64,000 nucleotides of DNA from Candidatus Leptovillus gracilis (GTDB taxonomy: Bacteria; Chloroflexota; Anaerolineae; Promineifilales; Promineifilaceae): positions 62,001 to 126,000 of the forward strand of contig JADJXA010000011.1 of the NCBI GenBank assembly GCA_016716065.1, read 5' to 3'. This document shows positions 26,226-35,124 of the stretch, in pieces (positions within the stretch are counted from its first letter, which is position 1; every line of letters starts with the position of its first letter). The notes beneath the pieces are model-generated. The model searched no databases, was not told the origin of the DNA, and saw only the letters and a list, made by a program, of their open reading frames with translations. The translations under genes and the position numbers were made by a program.

Positions 26226-28823
26226 ATGAGCCAGTTTGATTGGCGCACAGAGGATGACGCTGTCTGGCGTGAACCGCCGCCGCTCCCTGCGCCTTCGCCA
26301 AAGCCGGGCAAACGGCCGTGGCCCATCCTTATCTTCATCCTGGCGGCGTTGTTGTTGGCCGGCTGGGTAGTCTACCGGCAGGTGCGCCAGCAGATCGAAT
26401 CGGCGACGACGGCCGTGCAAGAAGACATCCTCTCTACCCACAACCTGGTGCAAACGGCCGTGTACCGGCAAGACCTGGAATTGTTTCTTTCCCAGCTTTC
26501 CGGCCGCGACCCCGCGTGGACAGCCGCGCAGGAGGCTGTTTGGCGCGGCGGTATGATGGCCGACCGCGATTTTTGGGGCTGGCAGCTGCCAGCCCAACCG
26601 CCGCTGCTGTTGACTCTGGCCGACCTGTCGGTCGAGCCAGGCCAGATTTTCCTGGCGCTGTCGCCTGACCTGAATGCGGCCGAACTGCAATACCCCCAAG
26701 AGTATGTCATCACCACCCCGGCAGGACTGACGACAACGGTGGCGCTGGCGCAAACGGCCGTTTACCGTCGCGGCAGCCAGCGCTGGTTATTGTCGCCGCC
26801 AGATGACGATTTTTGGGGTGGTTGGGTAACGAGTGAAGGCGACATGCTCAAACTGATTTATCCCGACCGGGACGCCGTGGTTGCCGAGCAGTTAGCCACC
26901 GATTTGGAAACCATGCTGCATGAATTGTGCCGCACGTACAGCGCTCTGAAATGCCCGAACGATCTCCAGGTTTCGCTGCGGCTGGATTCCGATGCCAGCA
27001 GCCTGTTGACGGCGGCCGACCGGACTGACCTGTTGGCCGCCGGTTTGGCGCTAAGTTTGCCGGCGCCCACCTTGTTGGGCGTGCCCCAAGATCAGGCCGG
27101 CTATGAGGCGTTGTATCGGGCCTATGGCGGGCAGGTGGCAACGGCCGTCATTGCCCATCTCACCGGTTATCAATGCTGCCACCACGGCCCCTTCTTCCAG
27201 GTTTTCAACGATTACATTCTCAGCCATATAGACCTGCGCCCCTGGCCCGTTACCGTCGAAGAGTACGCCAACGTCTTGCGCCACAATCTAACCTTCGAAG
27301 ATTTGCAGGAGTACTGGGACAATCACGATTGGCGCGGTTGGCAGCCCGAAGAATCCAGGCATTTGTACACTGCGGCCGATTTTCTGCTGCAAATCCACCC
27401 CAATGTGGATCCCGTCGCCTGGCTGCAAAACTTGGAGCCAGCGCGCGGCCTGTCCAGTTGGCTGCGCCGCGCTTTTGGCGACAGCAGTTACTTTGCCTCC
27501 GACGCCTTGATGTTGAGCAGTCTGAATGAAGAGTGGTGGCAGTTTGCTTACACCCAAACGTTGTTGGCGCAGCAGCAGGCCCCTTTGCCCATCCCTTTTC
27601 CTGACCAAGACCTACAGCTTTTGTGTCTGCCCAACCGCAGTTACGACGAAAACAGCAACTCCATTTTGTGGCGCTACGATCTACCAGACGGCATGTGGAC
27701 GGAGGTATTGACCCGCACCAGGTACAACCTGATTGTGCCTTTCTTGGACGATTCTGGTTGGCTGCTGCAAAGTTTTCCTTACAGCAGTGAGGAAGCGCTG
27801 CATACCGAAGTCTGGCGTGATGGGCGGTTCTCGGCCCTGCCGTCTAACGGTTTACTGTTTCTTTCGCTGGGACAAACAGACCCAACCGGCCGCTATCTGG
27901 TCATTTATTCCGGCCTGGAGAACGACGAAACCATTCCGGCGCTGATTGATCTACAGCACTGTGACGACCAGGTGTGTGATCTGTTGGCAATTGTGGGTTC
28001 CCCAATCTGGTCGCCGGACGCGCAGCACACATTGGTTGCTGAGGCTGATTTGTTCCAAAGAAGCGTTTATGTCCTCGGCAGCGAGAGCATTTTTTTTGAC
28101 TTCAACGTGCCGGAGCCGGTTGCGTTATATCTGGGCGACCGGCAGGCCCAGGTAATTGCTGAGGCGGCTGTAGGCGCGGGCTATTCCCCTTTCTGGCTGG
28201 ACACGACAACATTTGGCTATGTACGCCCAGCTGCCGAAGGGTCTGGCAGTGAAGTCGTTCTGGGCCAGATAGACGGCCGTGACCAGCGCGTCGCCCTCAC
28301 TCTGGATAATTTTCTTCAACTTGTCCCTGATGATATTTTTGCGCCGGCGGCCATTCTCCACGTCCTCACGCACCCGTCCCACCCAGATTTGTTGTTTGTG
28401 GTGGCGACGGATGCTCTGGGGCGGCGAACCTATCTATTTTCTTACGATGTGGCCGCTGAGTCTGCCGCGCTGCGCTTTGAGTTTGGCGGGCAGCCTTATT
28501 TTGACATTGGGTTTTCGCCCGACGGCCGTTGGCTTTCCCTGGCAACCACCAGCGATGCCAACAACGATTTCGATGGGGATACACGCACCCTGGCTTTGTA
28601 CGAAATCGCCACCGGCCAGACGCAAACCTATACGTCACAAATCGCTCTGCTTTTCCTCTCGCCCCGCTCTGATTGGTCGGCCGACGGCCGTTGGATTACC
28701 TTCCCGGTGAATGAGCGGCTGGCAGGGCTGGTAGCCCCAGAATACGGCTACCAATGGGTGTTTGCCCACGAGCGGGGTTATTGTGTGACGCAGCACTGGA
28801 TCAACAAGAAAACCGGGCCATGA
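26226..28823 (+). CDS. Membrane-anchored protein with C-terminal beta-propeller-like repeats
   Basis: An 865-residue protein. Residues 1-310 are the same module as the preceding gene: cytoplasmic tail, membrane helix (PILIFILAALLLAGWVVY) and exported domain. Residues ~320-450 have a helical region with DFLLQIHP and a possible LSSWLRRAFG helix, and ~460-850 show TolB/WD-like blades (ILWRYDLPDGMW, GSPIWSPDAQHTLVAEAD, DIGFSPDGRWLSLATTSDANND, DWSADGRWITFPVN). Propellers of this kind bind partners or glycans outside the cell. Its stop overlaps the methyltransferase start (ATGA at 28820-28823). Confidence 0.75.
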   Translation: MSQFDWRTEDDAVWREPPPLPAPSPKPGKRPWPILIFILAALLLAGWVVYRQVRQQIESATTAVQEDILSTHNLVQTAVYRQDLELFLSQLSGRDPAWTAAQEAVWRGGMMADRDFWGWQLPAQPPLLLTLADLSVEPGQIFLALSPDLNAAELQYPQEYVITTPAGLTTTVALAQTAVYRRGSQRWLLSPPDDDFWGGWVTSEGDMLKLIYPDRDAVVAEQLATDLETMLHELCRTYSALKCPNDLQVSLRLDSDASSLLTAADRTDLLAAGLALSLPAPTLLGVPQDQAGYEALYRAYGGQVATAVIAHLTGYQCCHHGPFFQVFNDYILSHIDLRPWPVTVEEYANVLRHNLTFEDLQEYWDNHDWRGWQPEESRHLYTAADFLLQIHPNVDPVAWLQNLEPARGLSSWLRRAFGDSSYFASDALMLSSLNEEWWQFAYTQTLLAQQQAPLPIPFPDQDLQLLCLPNRSYDENSNSILWRYDLPDGMWTEVLTRTRYNLIVPFLDDSGWLLQSFPYSSEEALHTEVWRDGRFSALPSNGLLFLSLGQTDPTGRYLVIYSGLENDETIPALIDLQHCDDQVCDLLAIVGSPIWSPDAQHTLVAEADLFQRSVYVLGSESIFFDFNVPEPVALYLGDRQAQVIAEAAVGAGYSPFWLDTTTFGYVRPAAEGSGSEVVLGQIDGRDQRVALTLDNFLQLVPDDIFAPAAILHVLTHPSHPDLLFVVATDALGRRTYLFSYDVAAESAALRFEFGGQPYFDIGFSPDGRWLSLATTSDANNDFDGDTRTLALYEIATGQTQTYTSQIALLFLSPRSDWSADGRWITFPVNERLAGLVAPEYGYQWVFAHERGYCVTQHWINKKTGP

Positions 28824-29641
28824 GCAAGGAACAGGTGCAGACATTTTTTGGCGCGAACGCCGTGGCTTACGTTACCAGCCAGGTTCACGCGCGCGGCGAC
28901 AGCCTGAATCGGGTCGTGGAGCAGGCGCAGCCGCAGCCGGATTGGCAGGTTTTAGACATCGCAGCCGGGGCCGGCCACATGGCTTTTGCTCTGGCCCCGC
29001 AGGTGCAGCGGGTGGTGGCTGTGGACATTACGCCGCAGATGTTGCAGCAAACGGCCGTTGGCGCACAGCAGCGCAATCTGGACAACATCACCACCGTGCT
29101 GGCCGACGCTGAAACGCTGCCGTTTCCCCCGGCCAGCTTCCACCTGGTCACCTGCCGCATCGCCGCCCACCACTTCCCCGATGTGGGGCGCTTTGTGGCC
29201 GAAGCGGTGCGGCTGCTGACGCCCGGCGGTCGGCTGGTGGTGGTAGACAACGTTGTGCCCGGCAGCCATCTACGTGGCAAAAAGGCCGACTTGCAGCGAC
29301 AGGCTGGCCGCTACGTGAATGCGTTCGAGAAACTGCGCGATCCCAGTCACGGCCGCTGCCTGAGCCTGAACGAATGGTTGGAGCAGTATCGCCGCGCCGG
29401 GTTAGCTCTGGAGTATCAGGCAGCGCTGCGCAAGGAAATGGATTTCGACAATTGGACCAACCGGATGCACGTCGCGCCCGATACCCGGCTGCGCCTCCAG
29501 GTGATGCTGCGGCAAGCGCCAACGGCCGTTGCCGACTTCTTGACGCCCCTCCAGACCGGCGATAGAATCACTTTTTACTTAACCGAAGCAATTTTAATCG
29601 GCAGATTGGGGACCGGAGATGCCAGGTCAGGGTCAACCTGA
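28820..29641 (+). CDS. Class I SAM-dependent methyltransferase (UbiE-like)
   Basis: The start is ATG 28820, overlapping the upstream stop as ATGA; longer in-frame versions run into the previous gene. The 273-residue product has the SAM-binding motif VLDIAAGAGHMAFAL, a post-I acidic residue in VVAVDITPQML, LADAETLPFPPASFHLVTCRIAAHHF (motif II/III) and LLTPGGRLVVVDNV. This is the layout of UbiE/MenG-like small-molecule methyltransferases. The substrate is not evident and the linkage with anchored propeller proteins gives no clue. Confidence 0.88.
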   Translation: MSKEQVQTFFGANAVAYVTSQVHARGDSLNRVVEQAQPQPDWQVLDIAAGAGHMAFALAPQVQRVVAVDITPQMLQQTAVGAQQRNLDNITTVLADAETLPFPPASFHLVTCRIAAHHFPDVGRFVAEAVRLLTPGGRLVVVDNVVPGSHLRGKKADLQRQAGRYVNAFEKLRDPSHGRCLSLNEWLEQYRRAGLALEYQAALRKEMDFDNWTNRMHVAPDTRLRLQVMLRQAPTAVADFLTPLQTGDRITFYLTEAILIGRLGTGDARSGST

Positions 29642-29673
29642 GCTTAAATCTTTGATCACCAATCTTTTTGTTT

Positions 29674-29740
29674 GTTGGCTAACCAACCAACCAACCAACC
29701 AGCCAACGTCTAATACCCGTATTCGGTATTCCGTATTCCG
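29674..29740. repeat. (CCAA)n hairpin loop and CGTATTC micro-repeat
   Basis: GTTGGCT (29674-29680) and AGCCAAC (29701-29707) pair around a loop made of repeated ACCA/CCAA words. Next to it, CGTATTCGGTATTCCGTATTC lies at 29718-29738. The 167-base gap holds no gene. Confidence 0.75.
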
Positions 29741-29808
29741 TCAGGCGCTAACTTTGTCGAACACCAACGGAAAACGGTATACGGACTTTGGTTTACGGCT
29801 ACTAACCT

Positions 29809-31203
29809 ATGAACAAAACCTACCACTTTTGGATCACCGGCTGCCAGATGAATTACGCCGACGCCCGGCGCGTGGCGACCGAATTGGAGAAAATCGGCTA
29901 TCGGGCCACGCCGCGGCTGGAAGAGGCCGATGTCGTCGTGCTGGAGACCTGCACCGTGCGCCAGCAGTCCGAAGACAAAGCGTACAACAAACTGGTTAAC
30001 CTACGGCCGCTCAAAGAGCAAAAACCAGATATGACCATCGCCGTCATGGGCTGCATCGTGGGCGTGCGCGGCAACGATGCGCTGGAAAAGCGGTTCCCTT
30101 TTGTAGATGTTTTCATGGAACCGAGTACCGATGGCGCGCCTCTGGTGGCCCATCTGCGTCAGGGCGACGACCTGGCTTTTGAACAGGCCAGCGACGCCCA
30201 GCGCCACGCCTGGCAAGATGGCGAAGTCATCCTGCCCCCTGACCAACGCGGCCAGCTGGTTGCTGCGCCGGTGTCCGTGGTCTATGGTTGCTCCCATGCC
30301 TGTTCCTTTTGCATTATCCCGCAGCAGCGCGGCATCGAGCGCAGCCGTCCGGTGGGCGAAATTGCCGCCGAGGTGCGTTCGTTGGTGGCTCAGGGCGTGA
30401 AGGAAGTGATGCTGCTGGGGCAAATTGTAGACCGCTACGGCTACGACGTGGCCGACGGCCCTGATCTGGCCGATTTGTTGCGGGTGATCAACGACATAGA
30501 CGGCCTGGCGCGCATTCGCTTTCTGACCAGCCATCCCAGTTATATGACCGACAAAATTTTGCACGCCGTGGCCGATCTGCCCAAAGTGATGCCGCAGATC
30601 GAGGCGCCTATCCAGGCTGGCGACGATGATGTGCTGCGGGCAATGAAACGGGGCTATACCGCCGACGATTATCGCCGCCTGATCGGCCGCATTCGCCGCA
30701 TTGTGCCCGACGTGGCAATTCACAATGATGTGATCGTCGGTTTTCCCGGTGAAACCGACGCCCAATTCCAAAAGACCTACGATATTTTGCGCGAGTTGGA
30801 GCTGGACAAAGTGCATCTGGCCCGTTACAGCCCGCGCCCCGGCACAGTCAGCGCCCGGCGCATGGTAGATGACGTTTCTGAAGATGAGAAGCGCCGTCGT
30901 TTTCATTTGATTGAAGAGCTGCAAAAAGAGATCGCCGACAAGAAGATGGCCCGTTGGTTGGGCGAAACGGTGGAAGTTCTGGTGGAAGATCGGCCAAAAG
31001 AGCGCTGGCGCGGCCGCACGCCGCAGAGCAAACTGGTCTTTTTTGATGACCCGCGTGACCTGAAGGGTAAGTTGGTTCAGGTGCGCATCCAACATACCGG
31101 CCCCTGGAGTTTGTCTGGGGTGGCGGTGGATCGGCCGGTGGTTGAACGGGTAACGGCCGTTCCCGATATGTTCTCTGGCATCCCACTGCCGTTGGTGGGC
31201 TGA
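29809..31203 (+). CDS. miaB: tRNA-2-methylthio-N6-isopentenyladenosine synthase (MiaB)
   Basis: A 464-residue methylthiotransferase with the full MiaB layout. The N-terminal UPF0004 domain has Cys12 (GCQMN), Cys48 (ETCTVR) and Cys82 (GCIVG), ligands of the auxiliary cluster. The radical-SAM motif CSHACSFC gives Cys161, Cys165 and Cys168. A C-terminal TRAM-like segment covers about 380-450. The enzyme adds a methylthio group at C2 of i6A37 in tRNA. GCQMNYADA and the later RFLTSHPSYMTDKIL favour MiaB over RimO or MtaB. It stands alone between micro-repeat gaps. Confidence 0.94.
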   Translation: MNKTYHFWITGCQMNYADARRVATELEKIGYRATPRLEEADVVVLETCTVRQQSEDKAYNKLVNLRPLKEQKPDMTIAVMGCIVGVRGNDALEKRFPFVDVFMEPSTDGAPLVAHLRQGDDLAFEQASDAQRHAWQDGEVILPPDQRGQLVAAPVSVVYGCSHACSFCIIPQQRGIERSRPVGEIAAEVRSLVAQGVKEVMLLGQIVDRYGYDVADGPDLADLLRVINDIDGLARIRFLTSHPSYMTDKILHAVADLPKVMPQIEAPIQAGDDDVLRAMKRGYTADDYRRLIGRIRRIVPDVAIHNDVIVGFPGETDAQFQKTYDILRELELDKVHLARYSPRPGTVSARRMVDDVSEDEKRRRFHLIEELQKEIADKKMARWLGETVEVLVEDRPKERWRGRTPQSKLVFFDDPRDLKGKLVQVRIQHTGPWSLSGVAVDRPVVERVTAVPDMFSGIPLPLVG

Positions 31204-31220
31204 TGGGGTGAGCGGCGGGA

Positions 31221-31244
31221 CAGTGTTCAGTGTTCAGTGTTCAG
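31221..31244. repeat. Tandem CAGTGTT micro-repeat
   Basis: CAGTGTTCAGTGTTCAGTGT followed by TCAG, i.e. three and a half tandem units, lies in the short gap between the converging miaB and glycosyltransferase genes and overlaps the 3' edge of the latter. It shares its word with the repeats at 21575, 49759 and 60145. Confidence 0.8.
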
Positions 31245-32357
31245 GTGGCGGTAGAGGGACAAGGTGGCGGCGGCCGTTTTTTGCCAGGAGAATTGTTTTG
31301 CTTGCGTTAAGCCGAGCGCCTGGTGGCGTTGGCGGGCTGTTTTGTCGGTGAGCAGGTGGTGGAGAACGGCCGTTATCTCGGCCACGTTCGCCGGATCAAA
31401 ATAGGCGGCTGCTGCCCCGCCCACCTCTGGCAGACTGGAAGCGTTGGCGCAGGCGACGGCCGTGCCGCAAGCCATTGCTTCAATCACCGGCAGCCCAAAC
31501 CCTTCGTATTGACTGGGAAAGACAAACAACCCGGCCCCGCTGTATAACCCCGGCAAATCCCCTTCGGCTACCGGCCCCAGAAACGTGATATGCGCTGTGA
31601 GATCGAGGCGCACGGCCGTTTCTTTCGCCTCCGGGTAGCGCCCATCCCATGCCCCGGCAATGACCAACTGCGGCGCGGCGGTTAGCTGTGCGGCTAACTC
31701 CTTCCAGGCCGTAATCAGACTAACCAGATTCTTGTGCGGTTTGTTGATGCCCAGGTAAAGCACGTAGCCGGGCGGCAGGTTGTACCTGGCGCGAACGCGC
31801 TCGATTTCTGTTGGCGATTGGGGTTGGAAATGAGGGTCGGCGGCCAGGGGCACGACCGTTATCTTCTCCGGCGGGATGGGGTATAGGGCCAGCGCGTCTT
31901 GCCGCGTAAATTCAGAAATGGCGACGATGTGGTCGGCCGTTCGCAGCGCCAACCTGGTGAGCAGACTGGTGAGGAGCCGGGCGCGAAGCGAGACGTACTG
32001 CGGGTAGCGCTGGGGGATCAGGTCGTAGAAGGTCAGCAGGGTGGGCGCGCCGGGGCGATAGGGCATGAGGTAATAAGGGCTGTGGTAAACGTCGGCCTGG
32101 ATTTGGCGCAGCAGTTTAGGAATTTGCCGCTGCTGCGCCGGCGCGAAGGGGGAAACGGCCGTATCCACCCACTGCACCTGTTCTGACGACGGGGGAAGCT
32201 GCCAGCGCGACGGCCGTGACGGGTCGCGCAGCAAAATCAGGCGTTCGTCGGTGGCCAGCAGGGCCGACAGCGCCTGGGCCAGGTTGCAGACATAGCGGCC
32301 GATGCCGGGGAAGTGGTCGGTAGCCGCGCGGGCGTCGAAGACATAGGTGCGCATCAT
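31227..32357 (-). CDS. GT4-family glycosyltransferase
   Basis: A 376-residue GT-B enzyme. The N-terminal acceptor lobe has FDARAATDHFPGIGRYV and DVYHSPYYLMP; the donor lobe opens with VLYLGINKPHKNL and carries QYEGFGLPVIEAMACGTAVACANASSLPEV, the GT4 nucleotide-sugar site. FPGIGRY and the SLPEVGG ending are typical of mannosyl-/rhamnosyl-type transferases from exopolysaccharide loci, but the sugar cannot be fixed. It is the last gene of a minus-strand block running down from 39833, nine bases after the methyltransferase. Confidence 0.92.
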   Translation of the reverse strand: MMRTYVFDARAATDHFPGIGRYVCNLAQALSALLATDERLILLRDPSRPSRWQLPPSSEQVQWVDTAVSPFAPAQQRQIPKLLRQIQADVYHSPYYLMPYRPGAPTLLTFYDLIPQRYPQYVSLRARLLTSLLTRLALRTADHIVAISEFTRQDALALYPIPPEKITVVPLAADPHFQPQSPTEIERVRARYNLPPGYVLYLGINKPHKNLVSLITAWKELAAQLTAAPQLVIAGAWDGRYPEAKETAVRLDLTAHITFLGPVAEGDLPGLYSGAGLFVFPSQYEGFGLPVIEAMACGTAVACANASSLPEVGGAAAAYFDPANVAEITAVLHHLLTDKTARQRHQALGLTQAKQFSWQKTAAATLSLYRHLNTEH

Positions 32358-32366
32358 GGGCCGACA

Positions 32367-33113
32367 TCAGGGCTGGGGTTTTTGCGCCACCAGTTCTAAA
32401 GAGTGACACAGCCAATTGACCACCGGGATTTTGACTAAGTGTTGTTCGACGGCCGTAAACCGGGCTTCGTGGCGGTTGTACATTTGCCGCGCGCGCACCG
32501 GCAAGCCGGTGAGATTCTTAGGGAAAAAGTTGTGCCGCCGGGCGACCAGCACCCTGAACCCGGCCTGCTGCAACATTTGCCGGGTGCGACCAAGAGTGTA
32601 ACGCCGGTCATGATACCACAGCCCGCGCATCCGGTTGATAAATTCTGTGTAGGCGTAGACCTGGGGTAGTTGATAGATAAACAGGCAGCCGCCCGGTTGG
32701 AGTACGCGAAAAATCTCGGCCAGCGCGGCCTGGTCGTCGGGCACATGTTCCAAAACGCCACAAGAGAGCAGCCCGGTAAACGACGCTTCCGGCCAGGGCA
32801 GTTCAGTGGGGTGGTTGGCCCGTACAAAGGACACGTCGGGCAAAATAAAGCGGGGGTCGCGCTTGTCGTCTACGTCGTAGCTGGTGATGTCCAACCCGCG
32901 CCGGTGCAGCAGCCAGCTCATCTGGCCGCGCCCGGATCCCCAATCGAGTACACTGCCCGCCGGAATATACTGCTTCACTTCATCGGCGAAGCGCAGATAG
33001 TTCTGGCTGGTGGCTTTGCTGCTGAGGTGGGTGTTCACGGCCGTTGCCGGGTCTTCAAACAGAATGTCCAATTCAGCCGCCGGCGGCTGGTCATTGGCGA
33101 GAGGCGTGGTCAT
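32367..33113 (-). CDS. Class I SAM-dependent methyltransferase in the polysaccharide block
   Basis: A 248-residue protein with SAM motif VLDWGSGRGQMSWLL, acidic post-I loop SYDVDDKRDPRF, and the GVLEHVPDDQAALAEIFRVLQPGGCLFIY segment common in glycan-modifying methyltransferases. It probably methylates a sugar or its lipid-linked precursor; this is inferred from position between glycosyltransferases. Its ATG overlaps the stop of the upstream gene by four bases (33110-33113), so translation is coupled. Confidence 0.9.
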   Translation of the reverse strand: MTTPLANDQPPAAELDILFEDPATAVNTHLSSKATSQNYLRFADEVKQYIPAGSVLDWGSGRGQMSWLLHRRGLDITSYDVDDKRDPRFILPDVSFVRANHPTELPWPEASFTGLLSCGVLEHVPDDQAALAEIFRVLQPGGCLFIYQLPQVYAYTEFINRMRGLWYHDRRYTLGRTRQMLQQAGFRVLVARRHNFFPKNLTGLPVRARQMYNRHEARFTAVEQHLVKIPVVNWLCHSLELVAQKPQP

Positions 33114-34258
33114 GGTTGATCTCCTTGCAGGACGGCAAGATAAATCGCCGTCGTTTTTTGTATTTGTTGGGGCACTGAAAACGCTGCCGCCAACCGTTCT
33201 CGGCCCGCCAGGCCCATACTTTGTTGGGCGGTAGGATTGGCGAGTAAGGTGTGAATGGCATCTGCCAGGGCGGCGGCATCGTTGGGCGGCGTCAGAATAC
33301 CGGTACGGCCGTCTTGCACAATTTCCAGCGCACCGCCAACGGCCGCAGCGACGACCGGCAGCGCGTAAGCCATCGCTTCCAGCAAAACAGTGGGCAGGCC
33401 CTCCGGCTGGACAGCATTATACACCACCACAGCAGCCGCCTGATAAAACCGGCCGACATCCGGGCGCGGCCCAACCGCGTGCAGGCGGCTGCCCAACGAC
33501 GCGCCGGCAATGGCCTGTGTCAACTGCTCCAGATAGATATGATCGGCCGCTTCGCCGTCGTCTGGGCCGCCCACCAGGACAAAATGAGCATCGGGGTGGT
33601 GGCTGGCGGCGATTTCAGCGGCGGCGATGAACAGGTGCGGCGCTTTGCCGGCTATCAATCGCCCTACATTAAGCACCAGGGGCGCGTCTGGCGGAATGCC
33701 CAACTCGGCGCGAATGGAAGGCGCGTTATCTGGCGCAGCGGCCAGATTGAGGCCGTTGGGGATGATGGTTATTTTGTTTGTCAGGCCGCAGGGGGCATAC
33801 AAATCCGCCAGCCAGCCGGAGACGGCGATGGTCTGGCGGGGGATGGGGGCCAGCCAGCGTACCAGCCGAGGCGGGAAGGTATTGTCGTGCAGGGTCCAGA
33901 CGACGGGGGTGCGCGTGAGCCACCCAGCCAGGCTGCCGACGATGTGGGCGCGTACGGTGTTGGTGTGGACGAGGGTGATGGCGTGTTGGCGGATAAGGCG
34001 GGTAACGGCCGTCACGCTCCGGGCCAGGTTCAACGGCAGCCGCCAGCCAGCTTGGTTCAGCGTGTCGAAGGGCACGGGCAAGATGGGCACGTCACTGCCC
34101 GCCAACCGCTGCGCCAACGGTGAATCCGGGGCGGTCGCCACGAATGGTTGGAACTGCCGCCGGTCCAGGTGTTGCAGCAGCGTCACTAGCACAGCCTCCG
34201 CGCCTCCCCAAATGGGGGCGTGGTCCAGGTAAAGGATGGGAGCCGGCGACTGGACCAT
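33110..34258 (-). CDS. GT4-family glycosyltransferase
   Basis: Start placed at ATG 34258, which overlaps the upstream stop by one base (TGATG); a TTG one codon earlier is possible. The 382-residue GT-B protein has LYLDHAPIWGGAEAVLVTLLQHL at the N-terminus, LVHTNTVRAHIVGSLAGWL, VLNVGRLIAGKAPHLFI opening the donor lobe, and QPEGLPTVLLEAMAYALPVVA as the GT4 donor motif. GGAE near the start is typical of GT4 EPS transferases. Part of a translationally coupled minus-strand operon. Confidence 0.92.
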   Translation of the reverse strand: MVQSPAPILYLDHAPIWGGAEAVLVTLLQHLDRRQFQPFVATAPDSPLAQRLAGSDVPILPVPFDTLNQAGWRLPLNLARSVTAVTRLIRQHAITLVHTNTVRAHIVGSLAGWLTRTPVVWTLHDNTFPPRLVRWLAPIPRQTIAVSGWLADLYAPCGLTNKITIIPNGLNLAAAPDNAPSIRAELGIPPDAPLVLNVGRLIAGKAPHLFIAAAEIAASHHPDAHFVLVGGPDDGEAADHIYLEQLTQAIAGASLGSRLHAVGPRPDVGRFYQAAAVVVYNAVQPEGLPTVLLEAMAYALPVVAAAVGGALEIVQDGRTGILTPPNDAAALADAIHTLLANPTAQQSMGLAGRERLAAAFSVPQQIQKTTAIYLAVLQGDQP

Positions 34259-35094
34259 CAATCCTGGCCTCCAGGCGAAGATAGCTGGCGTGGGAAGATG
34301 TGGGTGGCGACATAGAGTCGAACAGCGCTGTAGAGCCGAACAGCCAGGAGTTTGCAGCCGTTGAGCAGCAGGATTTGGTAATAAATGGGGTAGCCCAATC
34401 GGATCATGGCCGCCCGGCTGGCGCGCAAGTGCAGCGCCAATCGTTTTAGTTCAGTTTTGAAATTGTTGGATAGATTCTGCGGATGGTGATGGCGTGTTTG
34501 CAGCACTTCGGCAAGGTTGGCTACTTGCCCAGACGCCGCCAGACGCGACCATAATTCGTAATCCTGCACGTAATAGAAGGCTTCGTTATAACCACCAACG
34601 GCCGTTAACGCTGCTCGCCGCATCATCGCCGAAGAGTGGCAAATTGGGTTCTCCATCAACATCGCCCGCCGGATGTCGGCGTTGGTGGTGGGGGGGAAGA
34701 CGTCTATGGACCGATTGCGCAGCGTGTCTACGTGACGGTAGGCTGTGCCCAGCAGCACGACCTCTGGGTGAGCGTCCAGATAGGCCACCTGGGCGGCGAA
34801 ACGGCCGGGCCAGGCAACGTCATCGGCGTCCATACGGGCGATGTAACGGCCGGTGGCCAGGGCGATGCCTCGATTGAGCGAGCGTGTCAGGCCGATGTTT
34901 TCCTGGTGGCTGATGCGCAGCCGGGGGTCGGTGAATTGGGACAGGAGGACGGCCGTTTCATCCGTGGAGCCATCGTTGATGATGATGAATTCAAAGTCGG
35001 TGAAGGTTTGGGCGAGGATGCTGTCTACAGCTTGTTGTAGATAGGCCGCGCCGTTGTAGACGCTCATCAGGACGGAAAGGGCAGGTGGTTGCAT
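34258..35094 (-). CDS. GT2-family glycosyltransferase
   Basis: A 278-residue GT-A enzyme: LSVLMSVYNGAAYLQQAVDSIL at the N-terminus, IIINDGSTDET for nucleotide-sugar binding, and ARMDADDVAWPGRFAAQ containing the DxD metal site. The C-terminal amphipathic helices (LLLNGCKLLAVRLYSAVRLYV) suggest membrane association. It inverts the anomeric configuration when extending a glycan. It is coupled to the next gene by a one-base overlap. Confidence 0.92.
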   Translation of the reverse strand: MQPPALSVLMSVYNGAAYLQQAVDSILAQTFTDFEFIIINDGSTDETAVLLSQFTDPRLRISHQENIGLTRSLNRGIALATGRYIARMDADDVAWPGRFAAQVAYLDAHPEVVLLGTAYRHVDTLRNRSIDVFPPTTNADIRRAMLMENPICHSSAMMRRAALTAVGGYNEAFYYVQDYELWSRLAASGQVANLAEVLQTRHHHPQNLSNNFKTELKRLALHLRASRAAMIRLGYPIYYQILLLNGCKLLAVRLYSAVRLYVATHIFPRQLSSPGGQD

Positions 35095-35124
35095 GAGTAA
35101 CTCAGTTGCGCCGTGATTGGTGAC

